In this document: positions 27,975-36,819 of the stretch, piece after piece | Layout: every line of letters begins with the position of its first letter | How positions within the stretch are numbered: position 1 is the stretch's first letter | Assembly (NCBI GenBank): GCA_004211695.1 | Contig: SEEV01000069.1 | Location: forward strand, 1-38,909 | Direction: 5' to 3' | Origin: Rhodococcus sp. (in: high G+C Gram-positive bacteria) | GTDB taxonomy: Bacteria; Actinomycetota; Actinomycetes; Mycobacteriales; Mycobacteriaceae | DNA length: 38,909 nucleotides | Made by a program: the position numbers and the translations under genes | Notes under the pieces: model-generated | The model's input: the letters and a program-made list of their open reading frames with translations, nothing else | Databases searched by the model: none | What the model was told of the DNA's origin: nothing

Positions 27975-28010
27975 GTTGCGCTATGCGCGACGACTTGCGT
28001 GGCGTGCAAC
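27975..28010. promoter_or_regulatory. tandem IclR-type operators in the ferredoxin/iclR divergent region
   Basis: Two sites of the GTTGC-N7-GCAAC class, each with one mismatch, lie 19 bases apart: GTTGC-N7-GCGAC at 27975-27991 and CTTGC-N7-GCAAC at 27994-28010. They lie downstream of a minus-strand promoter for the ferredoxin operon and upstream of the IclR gene at 28096, which suggests control of both directions by that IclR protein. Confidence 0.55.
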
Positions 28011-28013
28011 ACA

Positions 28014-28042
28014 ATGCTCTCCGCTGCGCCCCTGGGTGTCAA
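28014..28042 (-). promoter_or_regulatory. putative promoter of the ferredoxin-reductase operon
   Basis: TTGACA (28042-28037 on the minus strand) is followed after 17 bases by GAGCAT (28019-28014), a weak -10. The first of the two IclR-type sites begins four bases later, so a bound protein would block transcription. Confidence 0.45.
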
Positions 28043-28095
28043 GCACTCGCGTGTAAAAACTGCGTGGCGGAAGTCGGTGGGCATAACCTCGGGGC

Positions 28096-28908
28096 ATGAG
28101 TGAATCCGAGGCAACGGCGCCCGCGGCCCAGGGTGCCGAGGGAAAAGCGAAGACCGTGCACGCGGTGGAACGGGCCATCGACGTGCTCGAGATCGTCGCG
28201 GCGGAAGGCCGTGTGGGCGCCTCGGAGATCGCCGTGCGGCTCGGCGTGCACAAATCGACCGTGTCGCGCCTGATCGCGTCGCTGCAGCAACGTGGGTTCG
28301 TGGAGGAAGCCGGCGTTCGCGGCAAGTACCAGCTCGGGTTCGCGGTGGTGCGGCTGGCCGAGGCCACGGTCGCGCAGAGCGGACTCGTCGAGGTTGCGCA
28401 GCCGGAATGCGACCGGCTGGCCGACGCCTTCGGGGAGACGGTCAACCTGGCCGTGCTGGACGGCGCGGCGACCATCAACGTGCTCGAGGCTCGCAGTGAT
28501 CGGCACGTGGCGTTGCGCACGTGGGTGGGGCAGGTCAGCCCGGCGCACGCGACCGCGACCGGCAAGGTCCTGGTCTCGGAGATGACGTCCGGTCAGCTCC
28601 GGAGCCGGTTGGGGCCGCGTCTCGAGGCGCTCACTCCCAATACGATCACCGATTTCCGGGCGTTCGACGTCGAACTCGAGCACGTGCGGTCGCGTGGGTG
28701 GGCGTCCACCGCCGAGGAGCTCGAAGCGGGCCTCCATTCCATCGCCGTACCCGTGCGCAGTCAGGTCACGAAGCGGATCGTCGCCTCGATCTGCGTATCC
28801 GGGCCCGAGTACCGGCTCGCGCCCGAACGGTTCGAAGCGGTGGCGCTCGAACTCGCCGACGCCGTCGTGCGGATCGAAGCGCAGCAATCCGCCGGCGAAG
28901 GCGACTGA
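28096..28908 (+). CDS. IclR-family regulator of the Rieske/betaine genes
   Basis: A 270-residue IclR protein with winged helix at about 20-80 (GASEIAVRLGVHKSTVSRLI) and an effector domain with WVGQVSPAHATATGKVLV and SGPEYRLAPERFEA. It lies between the divergent ferredoxin operon and the Rieske oxygenase operon in the same direction as the latter. GTTGC-N7-GCAAC-class sites are found in both control regions, which makes it their probable regulator. The same site class at the creatine operon (2118) suggests a wider regulon. No strong ribosome site precedes the ATG. It is related to the IclR protein at 25570, probably by duplication. Confidence 0.88.
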   Translation: MSESEATAPAAQGAEGKAKTVHAVERAIDVLEIVAAEGRVGASEIAVRLGVHKSTVSRLIASLQQRGFVEEAGVRGKYQLGFAVVRLAEATVAQSGLVEVAQPECDRLADAFGETVNLAVLDGAATINVLEARSDRHVALRTWVGQVSPAHATATGKVLVSEMTSGQLRSRLGPRLEALTPNTITDFRAFDVELEHVRSRGWASTAEELEAGLHSIAVPVRSQVTKRIVASICVSGPEYRLAPERFEAVALELADAVVRIEAQQSAGEGD

Positions 28909-29035
28909 GCGCCGGAAGTGCTTCTCGCTCAACGAGGGACGAGTAGATAGTCCCATTTGACGGGTTTCGGCCGTCCGCGGTTAACGCGGTGTTTCGGCCG
29001 TGTCGCGTCTGCGAAAGAAGTGCCGAATGTGATGT

Positions 29036-29064
29036 TTGACACGTCTGCGGGCGACGGTCTAAGT
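29036..29064 (+). promoter_or_regulatory. promoter of the Rieske oxygenase-choline oxidase operon
   Basis: TTGACA at 29036-29041 and CTAAGT at 29059-29064 (or TAAGTT one base later) are 17 bases apart. The predicted start is near 29071, giving a leader of about 215 bases before the oxygenase ATG. The rest of the 380-base gap 28909-29288 holds the operator at 29082-29098 and no convincing gene. Confidence 0.6.
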
Positions 29065-29081
29065 TGTGTAAATCGCATAGC

Positions 29082-29098
29082 GTTGCTGATGACGCAAC
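29082..29098 (+). promoter_or_regulatory. putative IclR-type operator, GTTGC-N7-GCAAC
   Basis: A perfect inverted repeat around TGATGAC begins 46 bases after the start of the -35 box, the same geometry as the creatine operon site (45 bases). AATCGCA occurs just upstream of both sites as well. Confidence 0.6.
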
Positions 29099-29288
29099 AA
29101 TGCCGACGCCACGGTGGCTCGGCGGAGAACAGCTGTCGGCTGTTCGACCGGTCACCGAGGATCGGGCACGTATGTCGTCTCGCTCGGCAACGACGCCTAC
29201 TGCGATCTGCGCCCCATACGCACACAAACTTCAGGTCACAGCTCGACCGAACGCATCTTTCCCGGCAACGAAAGAAACGGTGACATCT

Positions 29289-30443
29289 ATGTCCGCTCCG
29301 GAGATCCAAGCCCCCGCCCCGGCCCTGATCCCCACCCTGGGAGGCCGGTATTACACCGACTCCGACATCTTCACAGACGAACAGGAGAACCTGTTCGAGG
29401 CGATGTGGTTCTGCGCCGTCCGCGCTGCCGACCTCGCCGATCCCGGAGCTTTCAAGAAGATCACGGTGGGCCGGGAGAGTGTTCTCCTCGTCCGAGGCCG
29501 CGACGGCGAACTCCGCGCCTTCCTCAACATCTGCCGGCATCGCGGTGCGATGCTGTGCACCGAGGACGAAGGGCAGATCCGCAGGAACCTGCAATGTCCG
29601 TACCACGCCTGGACGTACGGACTCGACGGCAAACTGGTGGCCGCCCCCAACATGGCCGCGTTGCGGGACGAGACCGGTGCCGACATCGACAGGGTCCGGT
29701 ACGGACTGATCCCGGTCGCGATCCGCGAGTGGCTCGGGTACGCCTGGGTGTGCCTGGCCGACGACCCGCCGTCGTTCGAGGACGAGGTGATCGGAGCCGT
29801 GACCGAACGACTCGGAGATCCGGGCGCCATCGATCGGTACCAGATCGGCAGCCTCGAACTCGGCCGCCGGATCGTCTACGACGTCGCGGCCAACTGGAAG
29901 CTGATCATCGAGAACTTCATGGAGTGCTACCACTGCGCGACCATCCACCCCGAGCTCACCGAGGTACTCCCGGAGTTCGCGGACGGCCTTGCCGCACAGT
30001 ACTTCGTGGGGCACGGCGCCGCGTTCGGTGACGACGTCGAGGGCTTCACCGTCGACGGCAGCGGCGGATTCGAGTCGCTTGCGGGTATCAGCCCGGAGCA
30101 GGACCGCAAGTACTACGCCATCACGATCCGACCCCAGGTCTTCGTCAACCTCGTTCCCGACCACGTCATCTTCCACCGGATGTTCCCGGTGTCCGCAGAC
30201 CGCACCATCGTCGAGTGCGACTGGCTGTACGCGCCGGACGTGACCGCGTCGGGCAGGGACGTCTCCCGTTCCGTCGAACTCTTCCACCGGGTCAACCAGC
30301 AGGATTTCGATGCCTGCGAGCGGACGCAACCCACGATGTCGTCGAAGGCGTACCGCAACGGGGGTGTGCTGGTGCCGGCGGAACACCACATCGGCGAATT
30401 CCACGACTGGCTACTCGAAAGGCTGAGCGGGGATCCGCGATGA
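29289..30443 (+). CDS. Rieske oxygenase, probable glycine betaine monooxygenase
   Basis: A 384-residue oxygenase alpha subunit. The Rieske cluster ligands are Cys82-x-His84 (CRHRG) and Cys103-x2-His106 (CPYHAW). The mononuclear iron site is in NFMECYHCATIHPEL with His215 and His220. This architecture matches GbcA/BmoA-type enzymes, which demethylate glycine betaine to dimethylglycine and formaldehyde; carnitine or stachydrine demethylases are related alternatives. The context of choline oxidase, BCCT transporter and dimethylglycine oxidase supports glycine betaine. ATG 29289 is the first start that fits the family N-terminus; an upstream extension to 29064 would run over the operator. Its TGA overlaps the next start in ATGA. 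The ferredoxin and reductase partners are at 26379-27925. Confidence 0.88.
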   Translation: MSAPEIQAPAPALIPTLGGRYYTDSDIFTDEQENLFEAMWFCAVRAADLADPGAFKKITVGRESVLLVRGRDGELRAFLNICRHRGAMLCTEDEGQIRRNLQCPYHAWTYGLDGKLVAAPNMAALRDETGADIDRVRYGLIPVAIREWLGYAWVCLADDPPSFEDEVIGAVTERLGDPGAIDRYQIGSLELGRRIVYDVAANWKLIIENFMECYHCATIHPELTEVLPEFADGLAAQYFVGHGAAFGDDVEGFTVDGSGGFESLAGISPEQDRKYYAITIRPQVFVNLVPDHVIFHRMFPVSADRTIVECDWLYAPDVTASGRDVSRSVELFHRVNQQDFDACERTQPTMSSKAYRNGGVLVPAEHHIGEFHDWLLERLSGDPR

Positions 30444-32059
30444 CGTACGCCGGCGAACAACCGAGGGTGACCGATCCTCCTCTGGTGCAGGCGCCGGAGC
30501 CGGCGGCATCCGCCGACGGCGAGGGGCGGGGGAGCGTCGACAAGGTGGTGTTCGGTGCGGCCGCGGCTCTCGGCATCGGACTGATCCTGTGGGGGCTGCT
30601 GGCTCCGGACAGTCTCGGGGAGATGTCGGCGGCCGCACTGGACTGGGTCGTGGCCGACCTCGGCTGGCTGTTCATCGCCGCGTCGTCGGCGTTCGTCGTC
30701 TTCTCACTGTTCCTCGCCTTCTCCCGGTACGGGCGGATACCGCTCGGCCGCGACGGCGAGAAGCCGGAGTTCCGCACGGTGAGCTGGATCGCGATGATGT
30801 TCAGCGCCGGGATGGGCATCGGCCTGATGTTCTACGGCGTCGCCGAACCCCTCGCCCACATGGTGAGCCCGGCGCCGGGAACGGACGGTTCGGTCGGTTC
30901 GGCGATGGCCACGACGATGTTCCACTGGGGACTGCATCCGTGGGCGATCTACGCGGTCGTCGGGTTGTCCATCGCCTACGGCTCCTACCGGCGCGGCCGC
31001 AAGCAACTCATCAGCGCCGCGTTCTATCCGCTCCTCGGACGGCGGTCGGAGGGAGCGGCCGGCAAGGTCATCGACGTCCTCGCCATCATCGCGACGATGT
31101 TCGGCACCGCCGCGTCGCTCGGGCTCGGGGCGCTCCAGATCGGTTCCGGGCTCGAGATCATCGGCTGGATGGGGCACGTCGGCACGTTCGCGCTCGTCGC
31201 CCTCGTCGGACTGCTGACCTTCGCGTTCGTCGCTTCGGCGGTCTCGGGTGTCGCGCGCGGCATCCACTGGCTGTCCAACATCAACATGGTGCTGGCTGTG
31301 GTCCTCGCGCTGTTCGTCTTCGTCCTCGGTCCGACGGTGCTCATCCTCAACCTGCTCCCCACCGCGATCGCGGACTACGCGGCGCAGCTCGCCACCATGT
31401 CGGGACGAACGGCGGCGAGCGCCGGCGACGACACCGCGTCCTGGCTGTCGTCGTGGACGATCTTCTACTGGGCGTGGTGGGTGTCGTGGACTCCCTTCGT
31501 CGGGATGTTCCTCGCCCGCATCAGCCGGGGCCGCACGATCCGGCAGTTCGTCATCGGCGTGATCGTCATCCCCACCTCGGTCAGCCTGGTGTGGTTCGCG
31601 GTGTTCGGCGGCGCCGGCATCGGGCAGCAGCAGGACGGCGTCGACCTGGCGTCGAAGTCCTCGACCGAGGGCCAGCTGTTCGGAATGCTCGACCACCTGC
31701 CGTTGACGGGGTTCGCCACCGTGCTGGTGATGGTGCTGGTCGCGATCTTCTTCGTGTCCGGCGCCGACGCCGCCTCGCTGGTGATGGGCACTCTCTCGCA
31801 ACGAGGCGCGCGGGAGCCGAGCACGTGGGTCGTCATCTTCTGGGGCACCCTCACGGGGGGCACCGCGGCGCTCATCCTCTGGACCGGTGGCTCGGACGCC
31901 CTGCAGGGACTGCAGACGATGACCATCATCGCGGCCGCGCCCTTCCTCCTGGTGATGATCGGGCTGTGCTTCTCGCTGTACCGGGACGTCTCCCGCGATC
32001 CGCTCATCGTCGGAACATCGAAGAAGTCTGCACACGAGAGGGTTTCGGACACGCCATGA
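30440..32059 (+). CDS. BCCT-family betaine transporter
   Basis: A 539-residue membrane protein with about twelve helices and a hydrophilic N-terminus of about 35 residues. Signature segments are FSAGMGIGLMFYGVAEPL, MFHWGLHPWAIYA and WAWWVSWTPFVGMFLARISRGRT, the last quoted in part here. The GMGIGLM sequence in helix 3 is that of sodium-coupled betaine carriers such as BetP; proton-coupled choline carriers (BetT) carry an Asp there. Glycine betaine is therefore the probable substrate. The C-terminal tail is short (about 25 residues), without the long charged osmosensor of BetP, which suggests a nutritional rather than osmotic role. It is coupled to its neighbours by ATGA overlaps on both sides. 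Confidence 0.9.
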   Translation: MTYAGEQPRVTDPPLVQAPEPAASADGEGRGSVDKVVFGAAAALGIGLILWGLLAPDSLGEMSAAALDWVVADLGWLFIAASSAFVVFSLFLAFSRYGRIPLGRDGEKPEFRTVSWIAMMFSAGMGIGLMFYGVAEPLAHMVSPAPGTDGSVGSAMATTMFHWGLHPWAIYAVVGLSIAYGSYRRGRKQLISAAFYPLLGRRSEGAAGKVIDVLAIIATMFGTAASLGLGALQIGSGLEIIGWMGHVGTFALVALVGLLTFAFVASAVSGVARGIHWLSNINMVLAVVLALFVFVLGPTVLILNLLPTAIADYAAQLATMSGRTAASAGDDTASWLSSWTIFYWAWWVSWTPFVGMFLARISRGRTIRQFVIGVIVIPTSVSLVWFAVFGGAGIGQQQDGVDLASKSSTEGQLFGMLDHLPLTGFATVLVMVLVAIFFVSGADAASLVMGTLSQRGAREPSTWVVIFWGTLTGGTAALILWTGGSDALQGLQTMTIIAAAPFLLVMIGLCFSLYRDVSRDPLIVGTSKKSAHERVSDTP

Positions 32060-33576
32060 ACATGTCGGCACTATCGGAGGAACTCGACACCCCGAGGTTG
32101 TTCGGAACGGCGAATTTCATTGCGGGGCAGTGGGTCGCTGCGACGTCGGGCCGCACCCGTGACTGCATCGACCCGGCGACCGGCGCCGTGATCGCCACCG
32201 TCGACGAGGCATCGCCGGCGGACGCCGCGAGGGCCGTGGCCGCCGCCCGCGCGACGTTCGACGCCGGGGACTGGCCGGCGACGCCCGTCGCGGATCGATG
32301 CGCCCTGCTGTCGCGGATCGCCGACCTGCTCGAGCGGGACAAGGAGGAACTGGCGCGGATCGAGACATTCGACACCGGTAAGACGCTGGCGGAGAGCCGC
32401 ATCGACATCGACGACGTCGTCTCGGTGTTCCGCTACTACGCCCGGCTCGCCCTGGTCTCCACCGACCGCGTCGTCGACGTGGGCGACCCTGCCGTCGTCT
32501 CCCGGGTGGTCCACGAACCGATCGGGGTCTGCGTCCTCATCGCGCCGTGGAACTATCCGCTGCTCCAGATCTCCTGGAAGGTGGCACCGGCGCTGGCAGC
32601 CGGGTGCACGATGGTGCTCAAGCCCAGTGAAGTCACCCCCCTCAGCACGATCGCGTTCGCGCGGCTCGTCGAGGAGGCCGGTGCGCCCGCGGGCGTCGTC
32701 AACCTCGTGCAGGGCAGCGGCGCCGACCTCGGTCCCGCGCTGACCGACACCGGCGACGTCGACTTCATCTCGTTCACCGGCGGCCTGGTGACCGGGGCGA
32801 CCATCCTGGAAACCGCCGCGAAGCACGTCACGAAGGTGGCGGTGGAACTGGGCGGCAAGAATCCGCACATCGTGTTCGCGGACGCCGACTGGGAGTCGTC
32901 GGTCGACCAGGTGCTCACCGGCGTCTTCCTGCACTCGGGGCAGGTGTGTTCGGCCGGGACGCGGCTGATCGTCGAGGAGTCGATCGCCGACGACTTCGTG
33001 GCCGCTCTCGTCTCGCGCGCCGAGGCCATCCGCATCGGACCGGGCCTCGATCCCGGCAGCGAGACCGGGCCGCTGGTGTCGACGGCGCAGCGCGACAAGA
33101 TCGAAGCCTATGTGGCACTGGGAATCTCCGAAGGAGCGACGCTCCGGACGGGAGGCTCCCGGCCTGCCGACCCCGCACTCGACGCCGGCAGCTACTACCT
33201 GCCCACCATCTTCGACCACTGCGACCGCTCCATGCGCATCGTGCAGGAGGAGACGTTCGGACCCATTCTCACGGTCGAGCGTTTCACCACGGAGGAGGAC
33301 GCCGTCCGGCTCGGCAACGACACCGAGTACGGACTCGCCGCCGGCGTACGGACTTCGGACGCCGCCCGCGGCGAGCGCGTGGTGCGCCGCCTGCGCCACG
33401 GGACGGTGTGGCTCAACGACTTCGGCTACTACACGGCCGCGGCGGAGTGGGGCGGGTTCAAGAAGTCCGGCAACGGACGCGAACTCGGGCCCGCCGGTCT
33501 GTCCGAATACCAGGAGACCAAGCACATCTGGAACAACACCACCTCACCTCTCGCGGGTTGGTTCACCGCGACCTGA
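32056..33576 (+). CDS. betB: betaine-aldehyde dehydrogenase
   Basis: A 506-residue NAD(P)+-dependent aldehyde dehydrogenase that oxidises betaine aldehyde to glycine betaine. It has IAPWNYPLLQISWKVAPALA and KPSEVTP (cofactor), VELGGKNPHIVF (catalytic Glu), SGQVCSAGTR (catalytic Cys) and EETFGPILTVERF. The protein family also includes aminoaldehyde dehydrogenases; the operon with choline oxidase makes the betaine-aldehyde role likely. Choline oxidase can itself carry out the second oxidation, so the enzyme may mainly protect against escaping aldehyde. The start overlaps the BCCT stop in ATGA. In the segment TGGLVTGATI the position is usually GST-x-G, a small deviation in the cofactor loop. Confidence 0.9.
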   Translation: MNMSALSEELDTPRLFGTANFIAGQWVAATSGRTRDCIDPATGAVIATVDEASPADAARAVAAARATFDAGDWPATPVADRCALLSRIADLLERDKEELARIETFDTGKTLAESRIDIDDVVSVFRYYARLALVSTDRVVDVGDPAVVSRVVHEPIGVCVLIAPWNYPLLQISWKVAPALAAGCTMVLKPSEVTPLSTIAFARLVEEAGAPAGVVNLVQGSGADLGPALTDTGDVDFISFTGGLVTGATILETAAKHVTKVAVELGGKNPHIVFADADWESSVDQVLTGVFLHSGQVCSAGTRLIVEESIADDFVAALVSRAEAIRIGPGLDPGSETGPLVSTAQRDKIEAYVALGISEGATLRTGGSRPADPALDAGSYYLPTIFDHCDRSMRIVQEETFGPILTVERFTTEEDAVRLGNDTEYGLAAGVRTSDAARGERVVRRLRHGTVWLNDFGYYTAAAEWGGFKKSGNGRELGPAGLSEYQETKHIWNNTTSPLAGWFTAT

Positions 33577-33631
33577 CGCGCTCCCGGAGGGTACGCGTGC
33601 AGACCCAATCGACTTCTCAGGAAGTGATCGA

Positions 33632-35200
33632 ATGACCAGTACCGACAACACGACCGGCGATCACGACAGCGGACTCGAGGACTTCGGCTACAAGGAGTCC
33701 CTCGACCGCAGTATCGGCAAATTCGCGAGCTTCGCCGCCGGCGTCAGTTACATCTCCATCCTGACCGGCACGTTCCAGTTGTTCTACTTCGGTTTCGGCA
33801 CCGCCGGCCCCGCGTACCTGTGGTCGTGGCCGCTGGTGTTCGTCGGCCAGCTCGCGGTGGCGCTGTGCTTCATGGAGCTGGCTGCCAAGTACCCGATCGC
33901 GGGCTCGGTGTACAACTGGGCCAAGACGCTCGGCAGCAGGGTGGTGGGATGGTCCGCCGGGTGGCTGATGCTCACCGCGTCGATCGTCACCCTGTCGGCC
34001 GTCGTGCTGGCGCTGCAGCTCAACCTGCCGCGCCTGTGGAGCGGCTTCCAGATCATCGGCGACGGCACCGGCGAACACGACTTCGCCACCAACGCCGTCG
34101 TACTCGGCACGGTGATGATCGCGTTCACCACCGTCGTCAACGCGCTCGGGGTCCGGCTGATGGCGATGATCAACAGTGCGGGAGTGTTCATCGAGCTGAT
34201 CGCCGCCGTCCTGATCGCGATCATCCTCGCCGCCCACGCGACCCGCGGCCCGCAGGTGTTCTTCTCCACCCACGGGTACGGCGCCGGCGAAAGCGGCGGG
34301 TACCTCGGCGCGTTCCTGGTGGCCACCCTCGCATCGGGCTACGTGATGTACGGATTCGACACCGCGAGTTCGCTGGGCGAGGAGACGGTGGAACCACGCC
34401 GCACCGCCCCCAAGGCCATTCTGCGGGCGATCCTGGCGTCGTTCGTGATCGGCGGTGCGATCCTGGTCTTCGCCGTGATGGCGGCACCCGACCTGGACGA
34501 TCCGAAGATCGGCGCGTCGGACGGCAGCCTCCAGTACATCGTGGAGCAGGTGATGTGGGGCCCGCTGGGCACGATCTTCCTGGTCTGCATCGTCATCGCG
34601 GTCACCGTCTGCTCGCTCGCTGTGCACACCGCCGCGATCAGGCTGACGTTCGCGATGGCACGCGACAACGCACTTCCGTTCGGGGAGCGGCTCGCTCGCG
34701 TTCACCCGAAGACGCGGACGCCCGTCGTGCCCGCGGTGACGATCGGAGTGGTCGCCGCGCTCATCCTGGTGATCAACATCGGCCAACCGCACATCTTTAC
34801 GGTGCTCACCTCGATCGCGATCATCATGATCTACCTCGCCTACCTCATGGTCACCGGTCCGATGCTGAAGAAGAGGCTGCGCGGCGAGTGGCCGCCCCGA
34901 GACCTGAAGGAGGGCGGCTACTTCACGATGGGCAAAGGGGGGATGCCCGTCAATATCGTCGCCGTCGTGTGGGGAATCGGGATGGCCGTCAACCTCGCGT
35001 GGCCCCGTGAAGCCGTGTACGGGGAACCTTGGTACAACACCTGGGGCGCCTTCGTCTACATCGGCGTCATCCTCGGGTTCGGTTTGCTGTGGTACCTCAC
35101 CACCGGCCGCCACCACATCGGCACGTTGACCTCACACTGCGCGGCGGTGGTGCCGCCCGCGCCGGAATCCGAACCCATCGACAAGGAGCTTGCCCGATGA
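33632..35200 (+). CDS. APC-superfamily permease, probable choline or amino-acid uptake
   Basis: A 522-residue membrane protein with about twelve helices of the amino acid/choline transporter group (related to yeast Hnm1 and GABA permeases). Helix 1 is broken by FAAGVSYISILTGTFQLF, followed by AAKYPIAGSVYNWAK, and later GYVMYGFDTASSLGEETVEP and RLTFAMARDNALPFGE. GGAAG lies seven bases before ATG 33632. It is in the operon between betaine-aldehyde dehydrogenase and choline oxidase; since the BCCT carrier is betaine-like, this protein is the best candidate for choline uptake. Substrate inferred from context only. Confidence 0.85.
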   Translation: MTSTDNTTGDHDSGLEDFGYKESLDRSIGKFASFAAGVSYISILTGTFQLFYFGFGTAGPAYLWSWPLVFVGQLAVALCFMELAAKYPIAGSVYNWAKTLGSRVVGWSAGWLMLTASIVTLSAVVLALQLNLPRLWSGFQIIGDGTGEHDFATNAVVLGTVMIAFTTVVNALGVRLMAMINSAGVFIELIAAVLIAIILAAHATRGPQVFFSTHGYGAGESGGYLGAFLVATLASGYVMYGFDTASSLGEETVEPRRTAPKAILRAILASFVIGGAILVFAVMAAPDLDDPKIGASDGSLQYIVEQVMWGPLGTIFLVCIVIAVTVCSLAVHTAAIRLTFAMARDNALPFGERLARVHPKTRTPVVPAVTIGVVAALILVINIGQPHIFTVLTSIAIIMIYLAYLMVTGPMLKKRLRGEWPPRDLKEGGYFTMGKGGMPVNIVAVVWGIGMAVNLAWPREAVYGEPWYNTWGAFVYIGVILGFGLLWYLTTGRHHIGTLTSHCAAVVPPAPESEPIDKELAR

Positions 35201-36819
35201 CCGACGACGAATCTCGGAGCAATGCAGTGGAATTCGATTATGTGATCGCCGGGGGTGGCAGTGCCGGGTGTGTTCTCGCCGCGCGCCTCAGCGAGGATCC
35301 GTCGGTGACGGTGTGTCTGCTCGAGGCAGGACCGTCGGATGTCGGCGACCGGGCGATCCTCGAGCTGTCGCAGTGGATGCACCTGCTGGACTCGGGATAC
35401 GACTGGGACTATCCGGTCGAGCCCCAGGAGCGGGGCAACAGTTTCATGCGGCACGCCCGCGCGAAGGTGCTCGGCGGGTGCTCGTCCCACAATTCGTGTA
35501 TCGCGTTCTGGCCGCCGGCCGAAGTGCTGGACGACTGGGAAGCGATGGGTGCGTCGGGGTGGGCGGCGCGCGACATCCTGCCGTACGTGAGCCGACTGGA
35601 GAGCAACGACGCCCCCGGCGAGGGGCACGGCCGCAGCGGTCCGGTGCGACTGCGGGACGTCCCGCCGAACGACCCGTGCGGGCACGCGGTTCTCGACGCC
35701 GCCGCCGCGGTGGGTCTGCCGACCGTCGCGTTCAACCGGGGCGGAACGGTGCTCAACGGCGCCGGGTGGTTCCAGATCAATGCGTCCGAGGACGGCACCC
35801 GGATGTCGTCGTCGCACGCCTACCTGCACCCGATCCTCGGCACCCAGCCCAACCTGGAGGTCCGGACCGGCTGCTGGGTCAGCGAGATCCTGTTCGACGA
35901 GCAGCGGACGGCGACGGGTGTGCGGTACCAACGCCCGGATCTCACCGGCTACGACACGGTGTCGGCCCGGCGGGAGGTGATCGTCACGGCGGGCGCCATC
36001 GACACCCCGAAGTTGCTGATGCTCTCGGGAATCGGCCCCGCGGAGCATCTTGCCGAGTTCGGCATTCCCGTCCGCGTCGATTCGCCCGGGGTCGGATCGA
36101 ACCTCGACGACCACGTGGAGGGGCTCGTCTTCTGGGAGGCGTCTCGGCCGATGGTCACCGAGTCCACGCAGTGGTGGGAGATCGGGTTGTTCGCGACCAC
36201 GCAGGAGGGCCTGAATCATCCCGATCTGATGATGCACTACGGCAGTGTTCCCTTCGACATGAACACCCTGCGCTGGGGATACCCCACCACGGACAACGGA
36301 TTCTGCCTGACCCCCAACGTCACTCAGGGCCGCTCCCGCGGAACGGTGCGGCTGCGGTCCCGCGACTTCCGCGACCGCGCGAAGGTCGACCCCCGGTACT
36401 TCACCGACAGCGAGGGCCACGACGACCGGGTGATGCTGGCCGGTGTGAAACTGGCCCGGACCATCGCCGAGCAGAAGGCGCTCCGCGGGTGGATCGCCCG
36501 TGAGCTGGCGCCCGGCCCGGATGCGGTGACCGACGAGGACATCCTCGACTACATCCACAAGACCCACAACACGGTCTATCACCCCGCCGGCACGGCACGA
36601 ATGGGCAGCGCCGACGACCCGATGGCGGTGCTCGACCCGGAACTGCGCGTCAAGGGCGTGCGGGGACTGCGGGTCGTCGACGCGTCCGCGATGCCGAAAC
36701 TGCCGCACGTCAACCCCAACATCACGGTGATGACGATGGCCGAGCGCTGCGCGGACCTTCTGCGTGGCCGCGCGGGCGCCGGCCTGCGACCGGCGGAGTC
36801 GACGCTGTCCGAGGTCTGA
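35197..36819 (+). CDS. codA: choline oxidase
   Basis: A 540-residue GMC flavoenzyme that oxidises choline to betaine aldehyde and then to glycine betaine, with H2O2 as by-product. It follows Arthrobacter globiformis choline oxidase nearly end to end rather than BetA dehydrogenases. His98 in GGCSSHNSC corresponds to His99, which carries covalent FAD. Glu308 (DDHVEGL), His347 (MMHYGSVPFDMN), His462 (NTVYHPAGT) and Asn506 (HVNPNITVM) correspond to Glu312, His351, His466 and Asn510. ATG 35197 has AAGGAG eight bases upstream and overlaps the permease stop in ATGA. It is the last gene of the operon; its 3' end is overlapped by an opposing gene for 98 bases. Confidence 0.95.
   Translation: MTDDESRSNAVEFDYVIAGGGSAGCVLAARLSEDPSVTVCLLEAGPSDVGDRAILELSQWMHLLDSGYDWDYPVEPQERGNSFMRHARAKVLGGCSSHNSCIAFWPPAEVLDDWEAMGASGWAARDILPYVSRLESNDAPGEGHGRSGPVRLRDVPPNDPCGHAVLDAAAAVGLPTVAFNRGGTVLNGAGWFQINASEDGTRMSSSHAYLHPILGTQPNLEVRTGCWVSEILFDEQRTATGVRYQRPDLTGYDTVSARREVIVTAGAIDTPKLLMLSGIGPAEHLAEFGIPVRVDSPGVGSNLDDHVEGLVFWEASRPMVTESTQWWEIGLFATTQEGLNHPDLMMHYGSVPFDMNTLRWGYPTTDNGFCLTPNVTQGRSRGTVRLRSRDFRDRAKVDPRYFTDSEGHDDRVMLAGVKLARTIAEQKALRGWIARELAPGPDAVTDEDILDYIHKTHNTVYHPAGTARMGSADDPMAVLDPELRVKGVRGLRVVDASAMPKLPHVNPNITVMTMAERCADLLRGRAGAGLRPAESTLSEV

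Noticed and set aside
35197-36819. BetA-type choline dehydrogenase
   Set aside because: The residues for covalent FAD and the active site follow Arthrobacter choline oxidase, and the sequence is closer to it throughout.
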